This document shows positions 43,828 to 54,340 of a stretch of 64,000 bases of DNA, one piece after another (position 1 is the stretch's first letter; each line of letters begins with the position of its first letter). Below the pieces are notes generated by a model. That model saw only the letters and a list, made by a program, of their open reading frames with translations, was not told the origin of the DNA and made no database searches. The DNA comes from Ascaphus truei. Lineage: Eukaryota > Chordata > Amphibia > Anura > Ascaphidae. The stretch covers positions 15,733,508 to 15,797,507 of the forward strand of contig CM071574.1 of assembly GCA_036426205.1 (NCBI GenBank). Reading direction: 5' to 3'. Both the position numbers and the translations under genes were made by a program.

Positions 43828-46224
43828 TTATGTAACGGGTATTCCACCCCACCCAATCTCATATGTAGTGTGGGTGGCAGTCAGGTGAGGGGGGTGCGGT
43901 AGCGCTGGGGAGACCTGGCTACACTCTCCCCCTAGTGAAACACCCAACGCCCTCGCTTGGGGAACGACATAGTATGGTACAATTTCACATACTGAATATT
44001 TTCGTGGCATACCCCGTACACATAACATATCAATTTTGCACATCAGGTTACATGATACATCACCCCCAGTAACCGAGACCAGCTGAGACCATTGATGGGA
44101 TGCCCCGAACTGATCATGTGGGGGTACCTCACTTTTGCGTCCGTGAGCCTCCCCCAGAAAAATTTTCTGAAGAGCACACTCTAAAGCGACAGTTACTGGC
44201 TCTTCGCTACTTCCTCCCCCTGGTGGAAGGAGTAGCACAACGTCTTTTAAGCAGGCCTTTACCCGGTCATCCGCGGCAGGGATGCGGTAGACCAGGAGGC
44301 CAGGACCTTTCCCGCGGTCCACCACCTGGCGAATGGCACGCTCCTTTTTGGGCGTAAAGGAGGCCAGTCTCCCTGGATCGTCCTTTACACAGTCCTTGTC
44401 CCTACGGACTTGTGAGGCTTCCACTGAGAAGCGAGCACTGGGAAATGTCTCGGTTTCACCTGGCAGGGGGGAAAATGTAGACACCTTACCCCTGCGGTGA
44501 ATCACGGGGGCCAACAGGTCCTCGGGGACGCTGTCAGTTCCCACCTTGGTGGTATCGGGACCTGCCCCCGGCACTTCTGGGGCAGTCCACTTACGCGCTG
44601 AAAACTCGGGAGCGTTGGATCCCAGTCCTGGGACCACTTGTGTCGGAGCACACGGGCTCACACTCCGCTCAGGAACCATAGCTTTGGCCTTCTTCACGGC
44701 CACCTCCATCGGAGTCTGTGAGGAACAAGGGGGCTCCTTACCACTCGGCTGGCTGACGATGGGCTTCTCTTCTTCCGGAAGGATCGGCGGTAGACACTGG
44801 TCCACTCTCTCCTCTGGACAGCTACCTTCTAGTGAGGACACCTCCGCCAGGACGCGATGCAGAGGGGAACCCTTCACCCGGGCGACCAGACTTAAGGAGC
44901 CATCGTGCTCCGCGGTCACCTGGAGGCTCACCCCCGACACCCCTGGGGCAGTCGACTCACCCTTGTCGGCGTTAGGTACTGGTCCCCATTCTAGGACCGA
45001 GGGTACCTCTGTAGTAGGTCGGACTGACCATTGTAGGGCACACGGGCCCACAGCAGGGTCCGCAACATCGGAAGACACCTCTTCCAGGGTACACGGACCC
45101 ACAGCAGACTCTATATCCTCTGCATTACCGCTGGGGTGGTTCGCCGGTAGGCGCATCGCCACCGATGGGACTTCCACCTTTTCCCCGGAAGATCTCATGA
45201 CAGTATCCTCCGCAAGGTAGTCACCAGATTCTCCTGAAATGCAGCCAGTGGTTGTGGGTACAAAGCTGACGTGCTCCGGTACCTCCACTGCAGCCGCACT
45301 CTTCTCTGCCAAGGGTTCACTTAGCTCCTTAGCTGGCTCTGTAGGCTGGGGTACAATAGGCATCAAGAAAATTGCACCACAACAATCACATTGAGGTTCC
45401 CATGCCAGTGCACCTCTAGGACAGTCACAGGTGGGGCTAAAGCACTGCGTACACGGCTCCCCATCTACCTCGGTGATCCTGAAGTCTAGTGGCACTTGGG
45501 ACATGACGGCTCCCTCGTCATAGGCTTCTTGCAAGCAGGGGCACAGTAACATAAGGAGATCTATTCCTGGCGCTCGCCAGGGCACATACACATTAGGGTG
45601 TATCCCCTGACAGTCTATCTCATCCTCATCATAGAACAGAGAGTCTATCTCATCCTCATCCTTAGAGATCAGAGTGTCTATCACAGCGTCCACGTATGGT
45701 TGAAGATAACCGTGTTTGCTCCCCCTGGTGGAATCTAAAGGAAGGGCACTTTTTACAATGGATTGGTTTTCGCTCTGCACTGAGTCACTCACATCACAGG
45801 GGAGGGGCTCTGATTTTCGCGCCAAGCCCGGACAGAATGTTGCGACATCGTTCTGTGCAGGCTTGCAGTCAGCAGCACGTGCGCTCTCCTGATTTGGCGG
45901 GAGACGCCATTTTGCTGGGTCGGCATAGACTAGGGGGTACCCTTCGGAGGGGCCCCCGGGCATGAACAGTGCGGACGGTGCCTCTGCCAGGCATATATCC
46001 TCAGTGTGAGTTACAACAAACAGAATGGTTTTCCATGTGGACGTGGGATCTTGTTCCTCCTCTAAGACACATGCCCACGGCCACCCAGGAATTTTACACA
46101 TACCCTCCCGGACCTTCATTGCGGGTATACTAGCGGGTATGCCTCCTACCGCCACTACCTGGCCAGGCTCCATATACTGCCTCAAAGCCCAGGCAAGGAC
46201 CTCGTCTCCGGACTTCGCAAACAT
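43828..46224 (-). CDS. single long ORF of an LTR retrotransposon (gag-like N-terminus proposed)
   Basis: 798 codons from an ATG in good context (GTCGCCATG) just inside the 5' LTR junction. The frame is open for 33 more codons upstream, starting inside the LTR, but those begin with GTG. It lies between the LTRs on the same strand, so it belongs to the element. Residues 1-107 have a WALRQYMEPGQ...VGGIPAS region followed by IPGWPWACVLEEEQDP and TWKTILFV. This resembles the RNA-binding-like N-terminus of PNMA/Gypsy Gag proteins; that is inference. An acidic segment (KDEDEID...YDEDEID) lies at about 188-204 and a Cys cluster (CTQCFSPTCDC...CDCC) at about 258-282. The middle is Pro/Ser/Glu-rich. 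I see no protease, reverse transcriptase, RNase H or integrase, so the element is non-autonomous. The last 31 residues are encoded by the shortened 3' LTR, and the stop TAA lies in the TTTA target duplication. Confidence 0.7.
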   Translation of the reverse strand: MFAKSGDEVLAWALRQYMEPGQVVAVGGIPASIPAMKVREGMCKIPGWPWACVLEEEQDPTSTWKTILFVVTHTEDICLAEAPSALFMPGGPSEGYPLVYADPAKWRLPPNQESARAADCKPAQNDVATFCPGLARKSEPLPCDVSDSVQSENQSIVKSALPLDSTRGSKHGYLQPYVDAVIDTLISKDEDEIDSLFYDEDEIDCQGIHPNVYVPWRAPGIDLLMLLCPCLQEAYDEGAVMSQVPLDFRITEVDGEPCTQCFSPTCDCPRGALAWEPQCDCCGAIFLMPIVPQPTEPAKELSEPLAEKSAAAVEVPEHVSFVPTTTGCISGESGDYLAEDTVMRSSGEKVEVPSVAMRLPANHPSGNAEDIESAVGPCTLEEVSSDVADPAVGPCALQWSVRPTTEVPSVLEWGPVPNADKGESTAPGVSGVSLQVTAEHDGSLSLVARVKGSPLHRVLAEVSSLEGSCPEERVDQCLPPILPEEEKPIVSQPSGKEPPCSSQTPMEVAVKKAKAMVPERSVSPCAPTQVVPGLGSNAPEFSARKWTAPEVPGAGPDTTKVGTDSVPEDLLAPVIHRRGKVSTFSPLPGETETFPSARFSVEASQVRRDKDCVKDDPGRLASFTPKKERAIRQVVDRGKGPGLLVYRIPAADDRVKACLKDVVLLLPPGGGSSEEPVTVALECALQKIFLGEAHGRKSEVPPHDQFGASHQWSQLVSVTGGDVSCNLMCKIDMLCVRGMPRKYSVCEIVPYYVVPQARALGVSLGGECSQVSPALPHPPHLTATHTTYEIGWGGIPVT
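43831..43923 (-). mobile_element. 3' LTR, internally deleted to 93 bp
   Basis: Read on the minus strand it starts TGTAGCCAGGTCTCCCCAGC and ends GGAATACCCGTTACA. It equals the two ends of the 46303-48086 LTR joined at GTGTGGGTG/GCAGTCAGG (plus-strand reading), with about 1.7 kb missing. Immediately before it on the minus strand is a polypurine tract, AGGGGGAGAG, abutting TG. TTTA flanks the element at 43827-43830 and 48087-48090. Confidence 0.9.
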
Positions 46225-46302
46225 GGCGACAAAAATAGGGACGGGACAATTTAGAAAAAAATGGACAGGGCACCCCAGGTGTATCTCAGCAGCGCCTCTC
46301 AA

Positions 46303-48086
46303 AGTAAGGGTATTCCACCCCACCCAATCTCATATGTAGTGTGGGTGAGTAGAACATGCAGTGTTACCGGTGTGGTGCGTATACCTGCAGGCTCACAGGA
46401 GGTCTGAGCCTCCGCTAATGAGAGCCTGGGGTGAATCCTCTGGAACGGATCTTCTTTCAGCGCCTCCACCTATGTAGGACTCTAGGGAAATGTAGAATGA
46501 CCCTAACATAGGAACCCACTCAGAAACCAGATACACCAGTATTAGGGATAACAGGTTTACTGAATGAACAAACAGTAATAAGGACAACTATTACATCATC
46601 TCTAGTACCATCACAACAGTATAACATCCCCACACGGTGCCCACAGCCCAACCCTTGTCCCGTGGTCAGCGCTGCCACTATGTGTTAATAGAATGTTATG
46701 ATCTGTTGGTGCACTTGTAGAGTACCTGCCGAGTGCTCCTGCACTCGGGCCTGCAACTACTTCTCAAAGGATCTGTCGACCTGGATCCCGTCTGATCCGG
46801 TGCTGTGAATCTTTGCTTGGGGTCCGCCAGGGGTGATCCCACCCGGGAGATAGTCTTTATCTTTGAACACCGACTGGAGCCCACGTCGCCTTATGGGAAC
46901 TGCAGCATCCGCTGATCCCTATCTAACCTTGGCACTACATGACAGGGTCCCTAACCTAGGGCCTGTCCCTGATGTACCGCAACCTGAGGTGACTTGGGGA
47001 AAACTCCTAGGGCCTGCGGGGTTAATAACCTACCCCCCTCCCCTACTACCCCAAGTCCAGAAACCTCACTAACCACTAGCTCCTAACTCACTAATCCTAA
47101 CACTAACACGCCTGCAGCCGACACCGTTCTCACAGTCAGCCTGCAGACAGTAACACACGCTGCACACACACTGCACTCAGTACACGCAGCGTCAACATGC
47201 AACACTCATACACAGTAACCTGGAACCCGCAGCAATCAATCCACTGCTCGCACGCTGTGCCTATTTGCCAGTGCGCACAGCACTACCCGCTGTGGCACTG
47301 CCAAACCTGCACCTTACATACACTAAGGGCGACCTCCCTATCTAGGGCCGTCCCTTATCAGTTACCCACTAACCTGGTGGGGAGTTGGGGCCTACCTGGA
47401 GGGTGAGGGTACCTATCAGGATGCAGGAGCTGCACTCACTCCCCGCATCCTTCCTTCCCCTTCAGCTCCTCTGCTCCAACTGACGTGACTCAAAGCCCGG
47501 GAAATGTATCTATTCTCCCTCCAGGGCAGTCCTACAGCCCTATTGGCTCCTATCAAGCACCTGGTGCCTGCCTCGCTATGCCTCATGGGAATTGTAGTCC
47601 CAGGGCACTTACAATAACATTGAGGCCGCGTGCGTGCCTTCCCTCTGCCTACACAAACCTGTAATGGCCGCCGCAACCTCTCACTAACTTCCCCTACTCT
47701 CGCGCGACTCTCCTGCGCCTTCCCTGCCCTCACGCAACTGTTCCCTGGCTCTAGGGTTCTCCCTGCGCATGCGCGACTCTGCCCTGTCTCTCGCAGCCTC
47801 CCTGCGCAGGCGCGAGCTAACTGGGCCGCCGGGGACTCACTGCGCATGCGCGAGTTGAAGCGCAATGGCGGCGCCCTATCCGCCCGTCTCCGGGAGCGCC
47901 GGGAGCCCTGAGATGCGCGTGCGGCCTTGGCAACCGGCCGCACGCGTCCCCGGCAACCCCCGAGCCGGGACCTGACCGCCCTCTCCCCTGCCACTGCCGA
48001 ACGGAGCCGCCATTGGACGCGGCGGCCCCCGCGATCGGCAGTCAGGTTGATTGGGGGTGCGGTAGCGCTGGGGAGACCTGGCTACA
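46303..48086 (-). mobile_element. 5' LTR, about 1.78 kb
   Basis: Starts on the minus strand with TGTAGCCAGGTCTCCCCAGC and ends GGAATACCCTTACT, where the expected TTACA has decayed. It has a CpG-rich beginning with repeated GCGCATGCGC motifs, as in the solo LTR at 2533-4337. Small open frames within it are not genes. Confidence 0.88.
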
Positions 48087-48151
48087 TTTAGAAAGTAAAA
48101 CAATTAAGGAGGTTGTAAATTGCACTATTCCCTTTATAGTTATGGCCTTAA

Positions 48152-48200
48152 TGCAGAGGTACTCAACTCCAGGCCTTAAGACACCCGACAGCCATTATAG
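48152..48200. mobile_element. end fragment of a palindromic hAT-type MITE
   Basis: GCAGAGGTACTCAACTCCAG followed by GCCTTAAGACACCCGACAG, the left end only. Confidence 0.6.
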
Positions 48201-48274
48201 TTAATACAATGCCCTTTCCGAACGAAAGCAGGACTTAACCGTACATTATGTGGCTATAAAGATACATGTGAAGG

Positions 48275-48449
48275 CAGGGGTTCTTAACTCCCATCCTCAA
48301 GTCCCCCCAGTAGGTCAGGTTTTAAGGCTATCCCAGCTTCAGCACAATTGGCTCAATCAGTCACTGATTGAGCCGCCTGTGCTGAAGCAGGGATATCCTG
48401 AAAACCTGACCTGTTGGGGGGACTTGAGGACTGGAGTTGAGAACCCCTG
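48275..48449. mobile_element. palindromic hAT-type MITE, well preserved
   Basis: CAGGGGTTCTTAACTCCCAT to GGAGTTGAGAACCCCTG with near-complete foldback arms (GCTTCAGCACAATTGGCTCA and mirror). No clear target duplication remains. Confidence 0.85.
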
Positions 48450-49567
48450 CATTACTGTGCTATTCAGTTTTCTTTATTTTACCTTCATTATTTAGTATTT
48501 TGCCTCTGCAGATTCTGCGTTCTCTACATCATGGGCACATCATAGTTGACCAGAAGTGATGCACAAGAAGATAAGATTATGTGATCTAATATTCCTGGAA
48601 CAGGCAGCAGTATACTGTATATAAGGCACACTTTTGTAATTGATATTTAAATAGAAACAGACAAATGTATTAATGAAAAAATACTCATACATTCTATCTC
48701 ATTTCTTTTTAAACAAGAGTGCTTAAACGATAACATTTGAATCATTCATAAGCTTTCTTAAGCATAATAATGCCATCAAATTCAGCCTGCAATTTGGGGT
48801 AACTTTGCCAGTGTAAATGTTTTGCAATTAGTTCATGGAATCTTCCAATAAAGAATGACAGTCAGAAAATACACAAGAGAACAGATCGAAGCCAGCAGGT
48901 GTCTGACACAATGTCATTTCAAGGTCATATTTTATGTACCCAAAAAGCTAAATATATTTTCACTGATGGTTCTGACCTCTATCTAAGATGTGTTTGCTCA
49001 AGCCGATAATACAAACATGACTATTATAAAGATTTACTCAGTCAGGTTATTGAGTTTGGATTAATTCCTTAAGGCAGGTTTGAGTTAAAAATCTAAGATA
49101 ATACCAAGGAGGTAATTTATCATGGCATACAGGTGACAGATTCTTATAATTGGATAATTGATGTAACAACTACATATCAAGTTCCCAAAATTACCTTGCT
49201 TGGTGCCAAAGATTTGTTATTTTTACTGCCTGCACCGAAGTCAAATATATTACCGGTACTTTTACTGTTGTAATAATTTATTTTGAATGCGGCGACATTT
49301 TCTGCAGCACGGCCCAATGAGTAAAGTAAAAACAATGCCTTAAATTTTTACCCGAAGTTATTAACCATATGGTACAGTAGATATTTCCAAGGGAGAAATG
49401 TGGAAGCCGACATGCAGCACTTAAAAAAAATCTCATAGCTCCTCTAAAACTCTTGCTGTTGCACTGTATAAACATTCCCACACGATTCACTGGTGCACAT
49501 AGAGAAAGACCGGGAGGGTAATTTATTTATTAAAGAGGTAATCCAAGTCTGCAATTTTTTTTATATA
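48450..49567. other. AT-rich DNA, no feature recognised
   Basis: No repeat ends or coding signal. Confidence 0.45.
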
Positions 49568-50184
49568 TACATCTGAACCCCGTTTTAACGCGGTCCTCAA
49601 GGTCCACCCGATCCGACCGCGTTATAACCGGGATTGCGATGAAAAAAATTGCCGCCACGATCAGTGACTCCGCGTCCACCTGACGGGGGAAGCTGGGAAT
49701 ACTCTCCCAGCTCTCCCTGAGCCCGGTGTCCCAGCGGCAGTCCCCCCCCCCCACCCCCTACTGCAGCGGAAGCTGCGTGTGGATCACAGTTGGGTTTCGC
49801 GCAGTGTGTCATCATTGGTTACCATGTCCCTGTCCTCGGTAACAGCAGCAGCAAGAGACAAGGTCAGCCCACATGCGTGTGTGCACTGAGGTTACCGGGG
49901 CTCCCCTCGCAGCCCCCGCTCGGAGAGGAGCAGAGTTGGGGATTGCGGCTCAGTGGGTCCGCCTCAGGCTTGTCACCCCGCCCCTCTCCCGGCACCATAT
50001 CCTCGCTCCACAGGCCCGGCTCGCGCGGTGCGTGCTGACAGCCGCGCGATGTGGCCCATGGAGACTCCCCGGGGCGCTGCTTCCTCCTGGCTCCCTTTGC
50101 TGCTCCCGCTGGCTGACTACGGTGGCCGGGCAGCAGAAGCAGCGGCAGCGGCCTGGAGCTCTGGACTCACTGGATCTCCGGAAC

Positions 50185-50301
50185 ATGGCGGAGAAGATTG
50201 AGTCTTGCAAGCAGTTCCGCAGGTTGATAGCTGATACCGAGTTGGCCAGGGCCGTGCTGAAGTGTCAGAGCCCCTGGGAGATAGGAGAGAGCGGAGAGTA
50301 G
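50185..50301 (+). other. candidate captured first-exon ORF
   Basis: AACATGGCGGAG is a strong initiation context inside a CpG-rich segment. It opens 38 codons (MAEKIESCKQFRRLIADTEL at the start) and stops at TAG, with a possible donor CCAGGTAATACT at about 50315-50326. An ATTGG box lies near 49815. The small frame is Lys/Arg/Glu-rich and not low-complexity, but I do not recognise it. It may be a decayed copy of a host first exon. Confidence 0.3.
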
Positions 50302-50517
50302 ATCATTGAGTGTAACCCAGGTAATACTGAGCCGCCGCCCCCCACCCGTGGGGGGAGGAGTCGGGGGGGGGGGGGCCCACGCAGCCTGTGCCGGGATGTC
50401 AGCTCTCTGTGAGTCACCCGGCTCGGAACCAGCTCCCTTCAGCTGCCTATCAAACGCCTTCTCTGTGTCTAAGCTTAACACAGCGGAGGTACAGGGAAGG
50501 AGGGAGAGATGTGTGTG

Positions 50518-50524
<7 letters not shown>

Positions 50525-50566
<42 letters not shown>

Positions 50567-50577
50567 ATATATATATA
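50525..50577. repeat. (TA)n array at the 3' side of copy g
   Basis: Nearly pure TA repeat following a GTGTGTATGTG run. On the minus strand it directly follows the end of the hammerhead-bearing copy g. Confidence 0.9.
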
Positions 50578-50712
50578 CCAAAAAATAGTTAACCGAAAAA
50601 GGCAAACAGAGAACAGCACTCAATATGTAATGAATAGAAAAAACTTGTATTCAAAAAATACACAAGCACATAAAATCCAACGTTTCGGTCCGGAAAGGAT
50701 CTTCCTCGGGGG
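50578..50712 (-). mobile_element. short hammerhead-bearing element, copy g
   Basis: Read on the minus strand: motif, GGATTTTATGTGCTTGTG, TTTTTTGAATACAAG (a changed GAATAAA), GAGTGCTGTTCTCTG, then (TA)n. This is the most compact copy, about 135 bp, and it shows the order of parts clearly. Confidence 0.6.
50677..50712 (-). ncRNA. hammerhead-like motif, copy g
   Basis: Minus strand: core CCGAGGA (one change, U4 to C, from CTGANGA), extra A, stem II GATCC/GGACC with one mismatch, GAAA, ACGTTGG. The palindrome ACGCGT is changed to ACGTT. Stem I pairing is minimal. Confidence 0.38.
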
Positions 50713-50725
50713 CATGGGCGCATAC

Positions 50726-50732
<7 letters not shown>

Positions 50733-50765
<33 letters not shown>
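50733..50765. repeat. TG microsatellite
   Basis: Uninterrupted TG repeat inside the TA-flanked element. Confidence 0.92.
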
Positions 50766-50767
<2 letters not shown>

Positions 50768-50852
50768 GTTTGCCCCCAAAAAACACTGCGTTATAAGCGG
50801 ATCAACGTTGTAGCGGATCGCGCTATAACGGGGTTGAGCAGTACATAGCATT

Positions 50853-51258
50853 GAAGCAGGGGTCTCCGGAGCTGAACCCCATTAATTTCAGTTCCGGGGA
50901 CCCCTCCTTCCGGAGATACCTCCGAATTAGGTGCTGGTAGCAGTTCTCCTCGGCTACCAGGGTTCACAATATGACCGCTGTTCAAAACTTTCACATCTTG
51001 TGGACCAATAGGAAGCTGTGACATCATCAGTGCAGCATCCTATTGGTCAATGTGACACGGGAGCTTTAAACTTTAAAGCCTGCTTGCTCAGCTGGAGCAG
51101 CTACCGGAACCCCCTACAGAGGTAAATATCTCTGGAAGCAGGGGGTCCGCAGAGCTGCAATTAATGGCGGACAGCTCTGGAGAGCCCTCTGCTTTAATCC
51201 TATATAAAAATGTTAAAAGAAAATGTTTTACATTTGCAGACTTTGATTGCTCCTTTAA
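50853..51258. mobile_element. TTAA-type MITE (GGGGTCTCCGGAGCTGAA repeat)
   Basis: AGCAGGGGTCTCCGGAGCTG at the left and GATTGCTCCTTTAA at the right end (TTAA 51255-51258). The interior has ACCAATAGGAAGCTGTGACA and TCCTATTGGTC. The left terminus is lost beside the TA-flanked element. Confidence 0.7.
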
Positions 51259-51640
51259 TTCAATGATACTAAAAGACATACCAAAGGACTCAGTAAGCAT
51301 CGATTTAACAGATAAATAAACCAAATAAATAATTTGACAAACATGAAGCTCCTGTAAGTGATATTGCATATGTTTTTGTAATCTTATTACATTCTTTGAG
51401 GACTATCATCATAGATATATATCAGATATATATTTTTAAATATGCTGGGTGCATAATTCAACTAAAATAATGGATACAAAAGGGAAATCATACTAAAATA
51501 AGATTCGCTCCATAGTGTTCAATCAAACTTTCCAAAAGGCTTCCCCAAAACAGCGAACATTTAGATAGAACTACTTTGCCAAGTTCTGTAACTGTTTCAT
51601 ACGCTCATAATATATATTTTCTTTAACTGTGCACGCAATG
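51259..51640. other. no feature recognised
   Basis: AT-rich, no repeat boundary. Confidence 0.45.
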
Positions 51641-51644
51641 TCTT

Positions 51645-51796
51645 GTATATAATGTATACCCTGTTCATTTATGTAACTGTATTTGTAACCATGTATTATT
51701 TTGTTTTACTCTGTGCCCAGAACATACTTGAAAACGAGAGGTAACTCTCAATGTATTACTTCCTGGTAAAATATTTTATAAATAAATAAATAAAAG
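51645..51796 (+). mobile_element. LINE-like 3' tail
   Basis: TTGTATATAATGTATACCCTG, then TACTTCCTGGTAAAATATTT, TATAAATAAATAAATAAA. An (AATA)n tail after TTTATAAATAAA is typical of CR1/L2-type LINE ends. No coding part remains. Confidence 0.55.
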
Positions 51797-52989
51797 TTAT
51801 AGTGAAATGGGACAAATTGTTCAAAATTCACTTATTTAAAGTGGTGAAATAGCAGCTCTGCATTTTTGGTTGGGAAATATGATTGAATTTCGAGAGCAGA
51901 AGTAAATAATAGGAATTGAATATGCAAAGCCCATTGACTTTTGGCATTAAGCAAAATTGCTGCAAACTTCTGGATCGAGGTGAAGTGTTTTACCAAACCA
52001 AAAAGGGTGACATTGGCAAACAATCTGCTGAGGAATTTATCCTGACCTTTCAAGTCAATTACTCAACCGCTTTGGGGCTTTGGCCAAATGTTCTTTCCTG
52101 GGATGGTGTTTAGAGGGCACAGAAGGTGACTTCCACATCTCTATAACAAGCCAGTACATACACGGTACAGCTCTATTTGGGTCTTTAATGAATCATACAA
52201 GCAATGTGTAATTCCTCATAAAGTGATCAGTTGGTGTTCAATACCAGTTGGCCAAGTGTTCAGGTACTTAAAAAACAATGTCCACTTCTGTTATTATATT
52301 TAACCACGTAAGCAGTTAAGGCTTTTATTTATTTGATACAGAATCTTGGAATGTTAAAACAAAACTAACGATAACAGAACAATAATACGAACTCATCAAT
52401 CATTACCCAATGATTCTCAATCAGGGTGTTTCTGACACTGAGGTGTGTTCAACCCCATGCCAGATGTGACGTGAAATTGTATGGAGGAAGATGCAGTTTA
52501 GAAGGGTACACAACAATGAAGACTTCAAGTTAAAAACAACATTGAAACATCTCTCACATTTTACAGCAACACAAAGAAAATAATGGCATACAAAGAATAA
52601 GGGGGTCAAATGGATTTAAAAAATAAGTTAGGTAGGGGTGACATGATCATGCAAAAAGGGTTAAGGAACGATCTGTTAACTGAATAGATACCCAAATGAG
52701 TCTTGGTACAAAATGTATCTTATTGTTACCCTGAAAGACATTCTGGCTGCAAATTGTTAAACAAATATTTAGATAGAACAAACGATGTGGGTCCTTTGGT
52801 TAGAACACAGCATGTTCCCAGGGTTTGGTGTAAAGTCATTTGCTGACATTTCCATGCTGGACTACCAATGACAGGTTTTGTATTGTGTGAAATCTGCTGC
52901 CTAGTAAAATGACAGACTGAAACATTTATGTGTAAATCCTAAATATAGCAGAACAATGGTGCATTCACGTTTATTGATATGTGCATACA
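51797..52989. other. no feature recognised
   Basis: AT-rich, no repeat ends or coding signal. Confidence 0.45.
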
Positions 52990-53250
52990 AGCATACGGCA
53001 AATAAAAATACCACTTGTGAGCACATTCGCATGTCTCACACAGGTCTGCAACCCTGCTTTTCACCATTATCTCCTAGCATACAATGCTCCCACTGCAGCC
53101 AGGGATTCTGGGAAATGACATGCAGATGAGCACACAGGGTCACCTTTTGCTTCTTACCCATTTTAACATGGACAACCCCTATAAGCTTAGGGTTTAAGAC
53201 GTTTGACCAAAGCACCGCCACTAAAACTCACTTCTGGGCACGTCGCCGCT
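52990..53250 (+). repeat. dispersed repeat unit, uninterrupted at two insertion sites
   Basis: CCACTTGTGAGCACATTCGC, CACCATTATCTCCTAGCATA and CCAGGGATTCTGGGAAATGA match 14178-14925 and 53585-53889. It lacks both the MITE inserted at 14272 and the element inserted at 53890, so it shows both empty sites. Its octamer reads ATGCAGAT. Confidence 0.78.
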
Positions 53251-53584
53251 TTACATTTTGCGCACGTTCTGACCCCGATGCCAATCTTTAAATCTCAATG
53301 TCCCACGCATTGGCCGCCGCTCATGTGAATGTCTCACCACTCCGACGCACTATAAATGTCTCACATAGACATTTAAAGATGTTGCGTTGGTGCAGCAGGC
53401 GTGCGGGACATTGATGAGGGTGCTTGGGCAGCAGGCGCCACGCAGTACTCTTTAAAGATGGCGGCTGTGCAGGAAAATTATATTTAAAGATGGTGTCAGG
53501 ATCAGTGCACGCAAAGCGAAATGTCATGTGGTAACCTGCCCGGTGGTGAGTTGCAGGGGCGGTGCTTTGGTCATGGCCAAACGT
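53251..53584. other. CpG-bearing spacer between repeat units
   Basis: Contains two reversed or repeated phrases around AAAGATGTTGCG and TTTAAAGATGG, and no recognised boundary. It may be an insertion in the repeat unit, because AAGCTTA precedes it and AAGCTTATGCCT follows. Confidence 0.4.
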
Positions 53585-53889
53585 CCCATTCCGATAAGCT
53601 TATGCCTACCGTATTACTCAGCTTTGCAGCACAGCCAGGGTTAAAGAAGTGCATAGCCAGTAAACCTACTCACAGACAGCTGTTTCCACCTTTTGGGTCT
53701 CCTCAGTGTGATGATGGTTATACTGGCATCAAAATATGAAGCTGGGATAGGATTGAACCACACATTAAATAAGTTATGGTGGTTAAAAAGTGACAAAAAC
53801 CCTCCATCGTATGTCATACAGCAAATGAAATATCCCTTGTGAGCACATTCACGTCTCAGACAGGTGTGCAACCCTGCCTTTCACCATTA
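53585..53889 (+). repeat. second part of the repeat unit, cut by the 53890 element
   Basis: GATAAGCTTATGCCTACCG through GCATAGCCAGTAAACC, ATAAGTTATGGTGG, CTTGTGAGCACATTC and TTTCACCATTA. It continues after the inserted element as TTATCCCTTAGCA at 54922. Confidence 0.75.
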
Positions 53890-54164
53890 GGCCCCGGACA
53901 TGTTCCCTGCGTGCTTGCGGAAGCGTGCTGACGCGCGCTCCCGCTCAGCACTGAGCCCTACAGCCGCAATTAGAGCGGCTTTAGTAGGGGTTCACCTGCG
54001 CTTCCGCGCGCTTGCGGAAGGCAGGTTCTTAGGGGAATTTAAAATTCCCCCGCCTGCCGGCGAGACAGGCCGGTCACGTGAGCGGTTCGCCCAATGAGGG
54101 GAACCAGCTCCGTGACGTCACTGGCCCGCCCCGGCCAGTGACGCGCCGCTCCGGCCCGCCCCTG

Positions 54165-54340
54165 ACGGTCGTCCCTTCTGCCCGATCCCTGCCCCCTTCT
54201 GCCCCGATTCCTGCCCGTTCTGCCCGATCCATGTCCCCTTTGCCCGATCCCTGCCCCCCTTTGCCCCGATCCCTGTCCCCTTCTGCCGATCCCTGTCCCC
54301 TTCTGCCGATCCTGTCCCCTTTGTCCCGATCCATGTCTTT
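54165..54340. repeat. about 22-bp minisatellite (CCGATCCCTGTCCCC unit)
   Basis: Roughly seven to eight imperfect copies of TTCTGCCCGATCCCTGCCCC. They cause the long Arg/Gly-rich minus-strand frames, which are not genes. Confidence 0.85.

Larger units (their letters stand above)
43831..48086 (-). mobile_element. non-autonomous LTR retrotransposon, whole element
   Basis: A full-length insertion read on the minus strand: 5' LTR (46303-48086), internal region (43924-46302), polypurine tract, shortened 3' LTR (43831-43923). TTTA flanks both sides as a 4-bp target duplication. I could not identify a convincing primer binding site, because no TGG lies just after the 5' LTR. TG...CA ends and a 4-bp duplication suit a Gypsy-type element mobilised in trans. 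Confidence 0.85.
49570..50841. mobile_element. TA-flanked Tigger-like element with CpG-rich interior
   Basis: The left end TCTGAACCCCGTTTTAACGC and right end CTATAACGGGGTTGAGCAG are inverted repeats of the 24154-24374 family, with TA on each side (49568-49569, 50842-50843). Instead of a short interior it holds about 0.9 kb of CpG-rich DNA (49600-50480), a (TA)n array and hammerhead-like copy g. The CpG-rich part looks like a promoter and first exon. Whether it was captured or inserted is unknown. Confidence 0.6.

Noticed and set aside
44546..45220. 224-codon plus-strand frame
   Set aside because: It is antisense to the long minus-strand ORF of the LTR element, which has the element's own layout behind it.
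46303..46330. Primer binding site after the 5' LTR of the 43.8-48.1 kb element
   Set aside because: The sequence following the LTR has no TGG start and no tRNA match that I could support.
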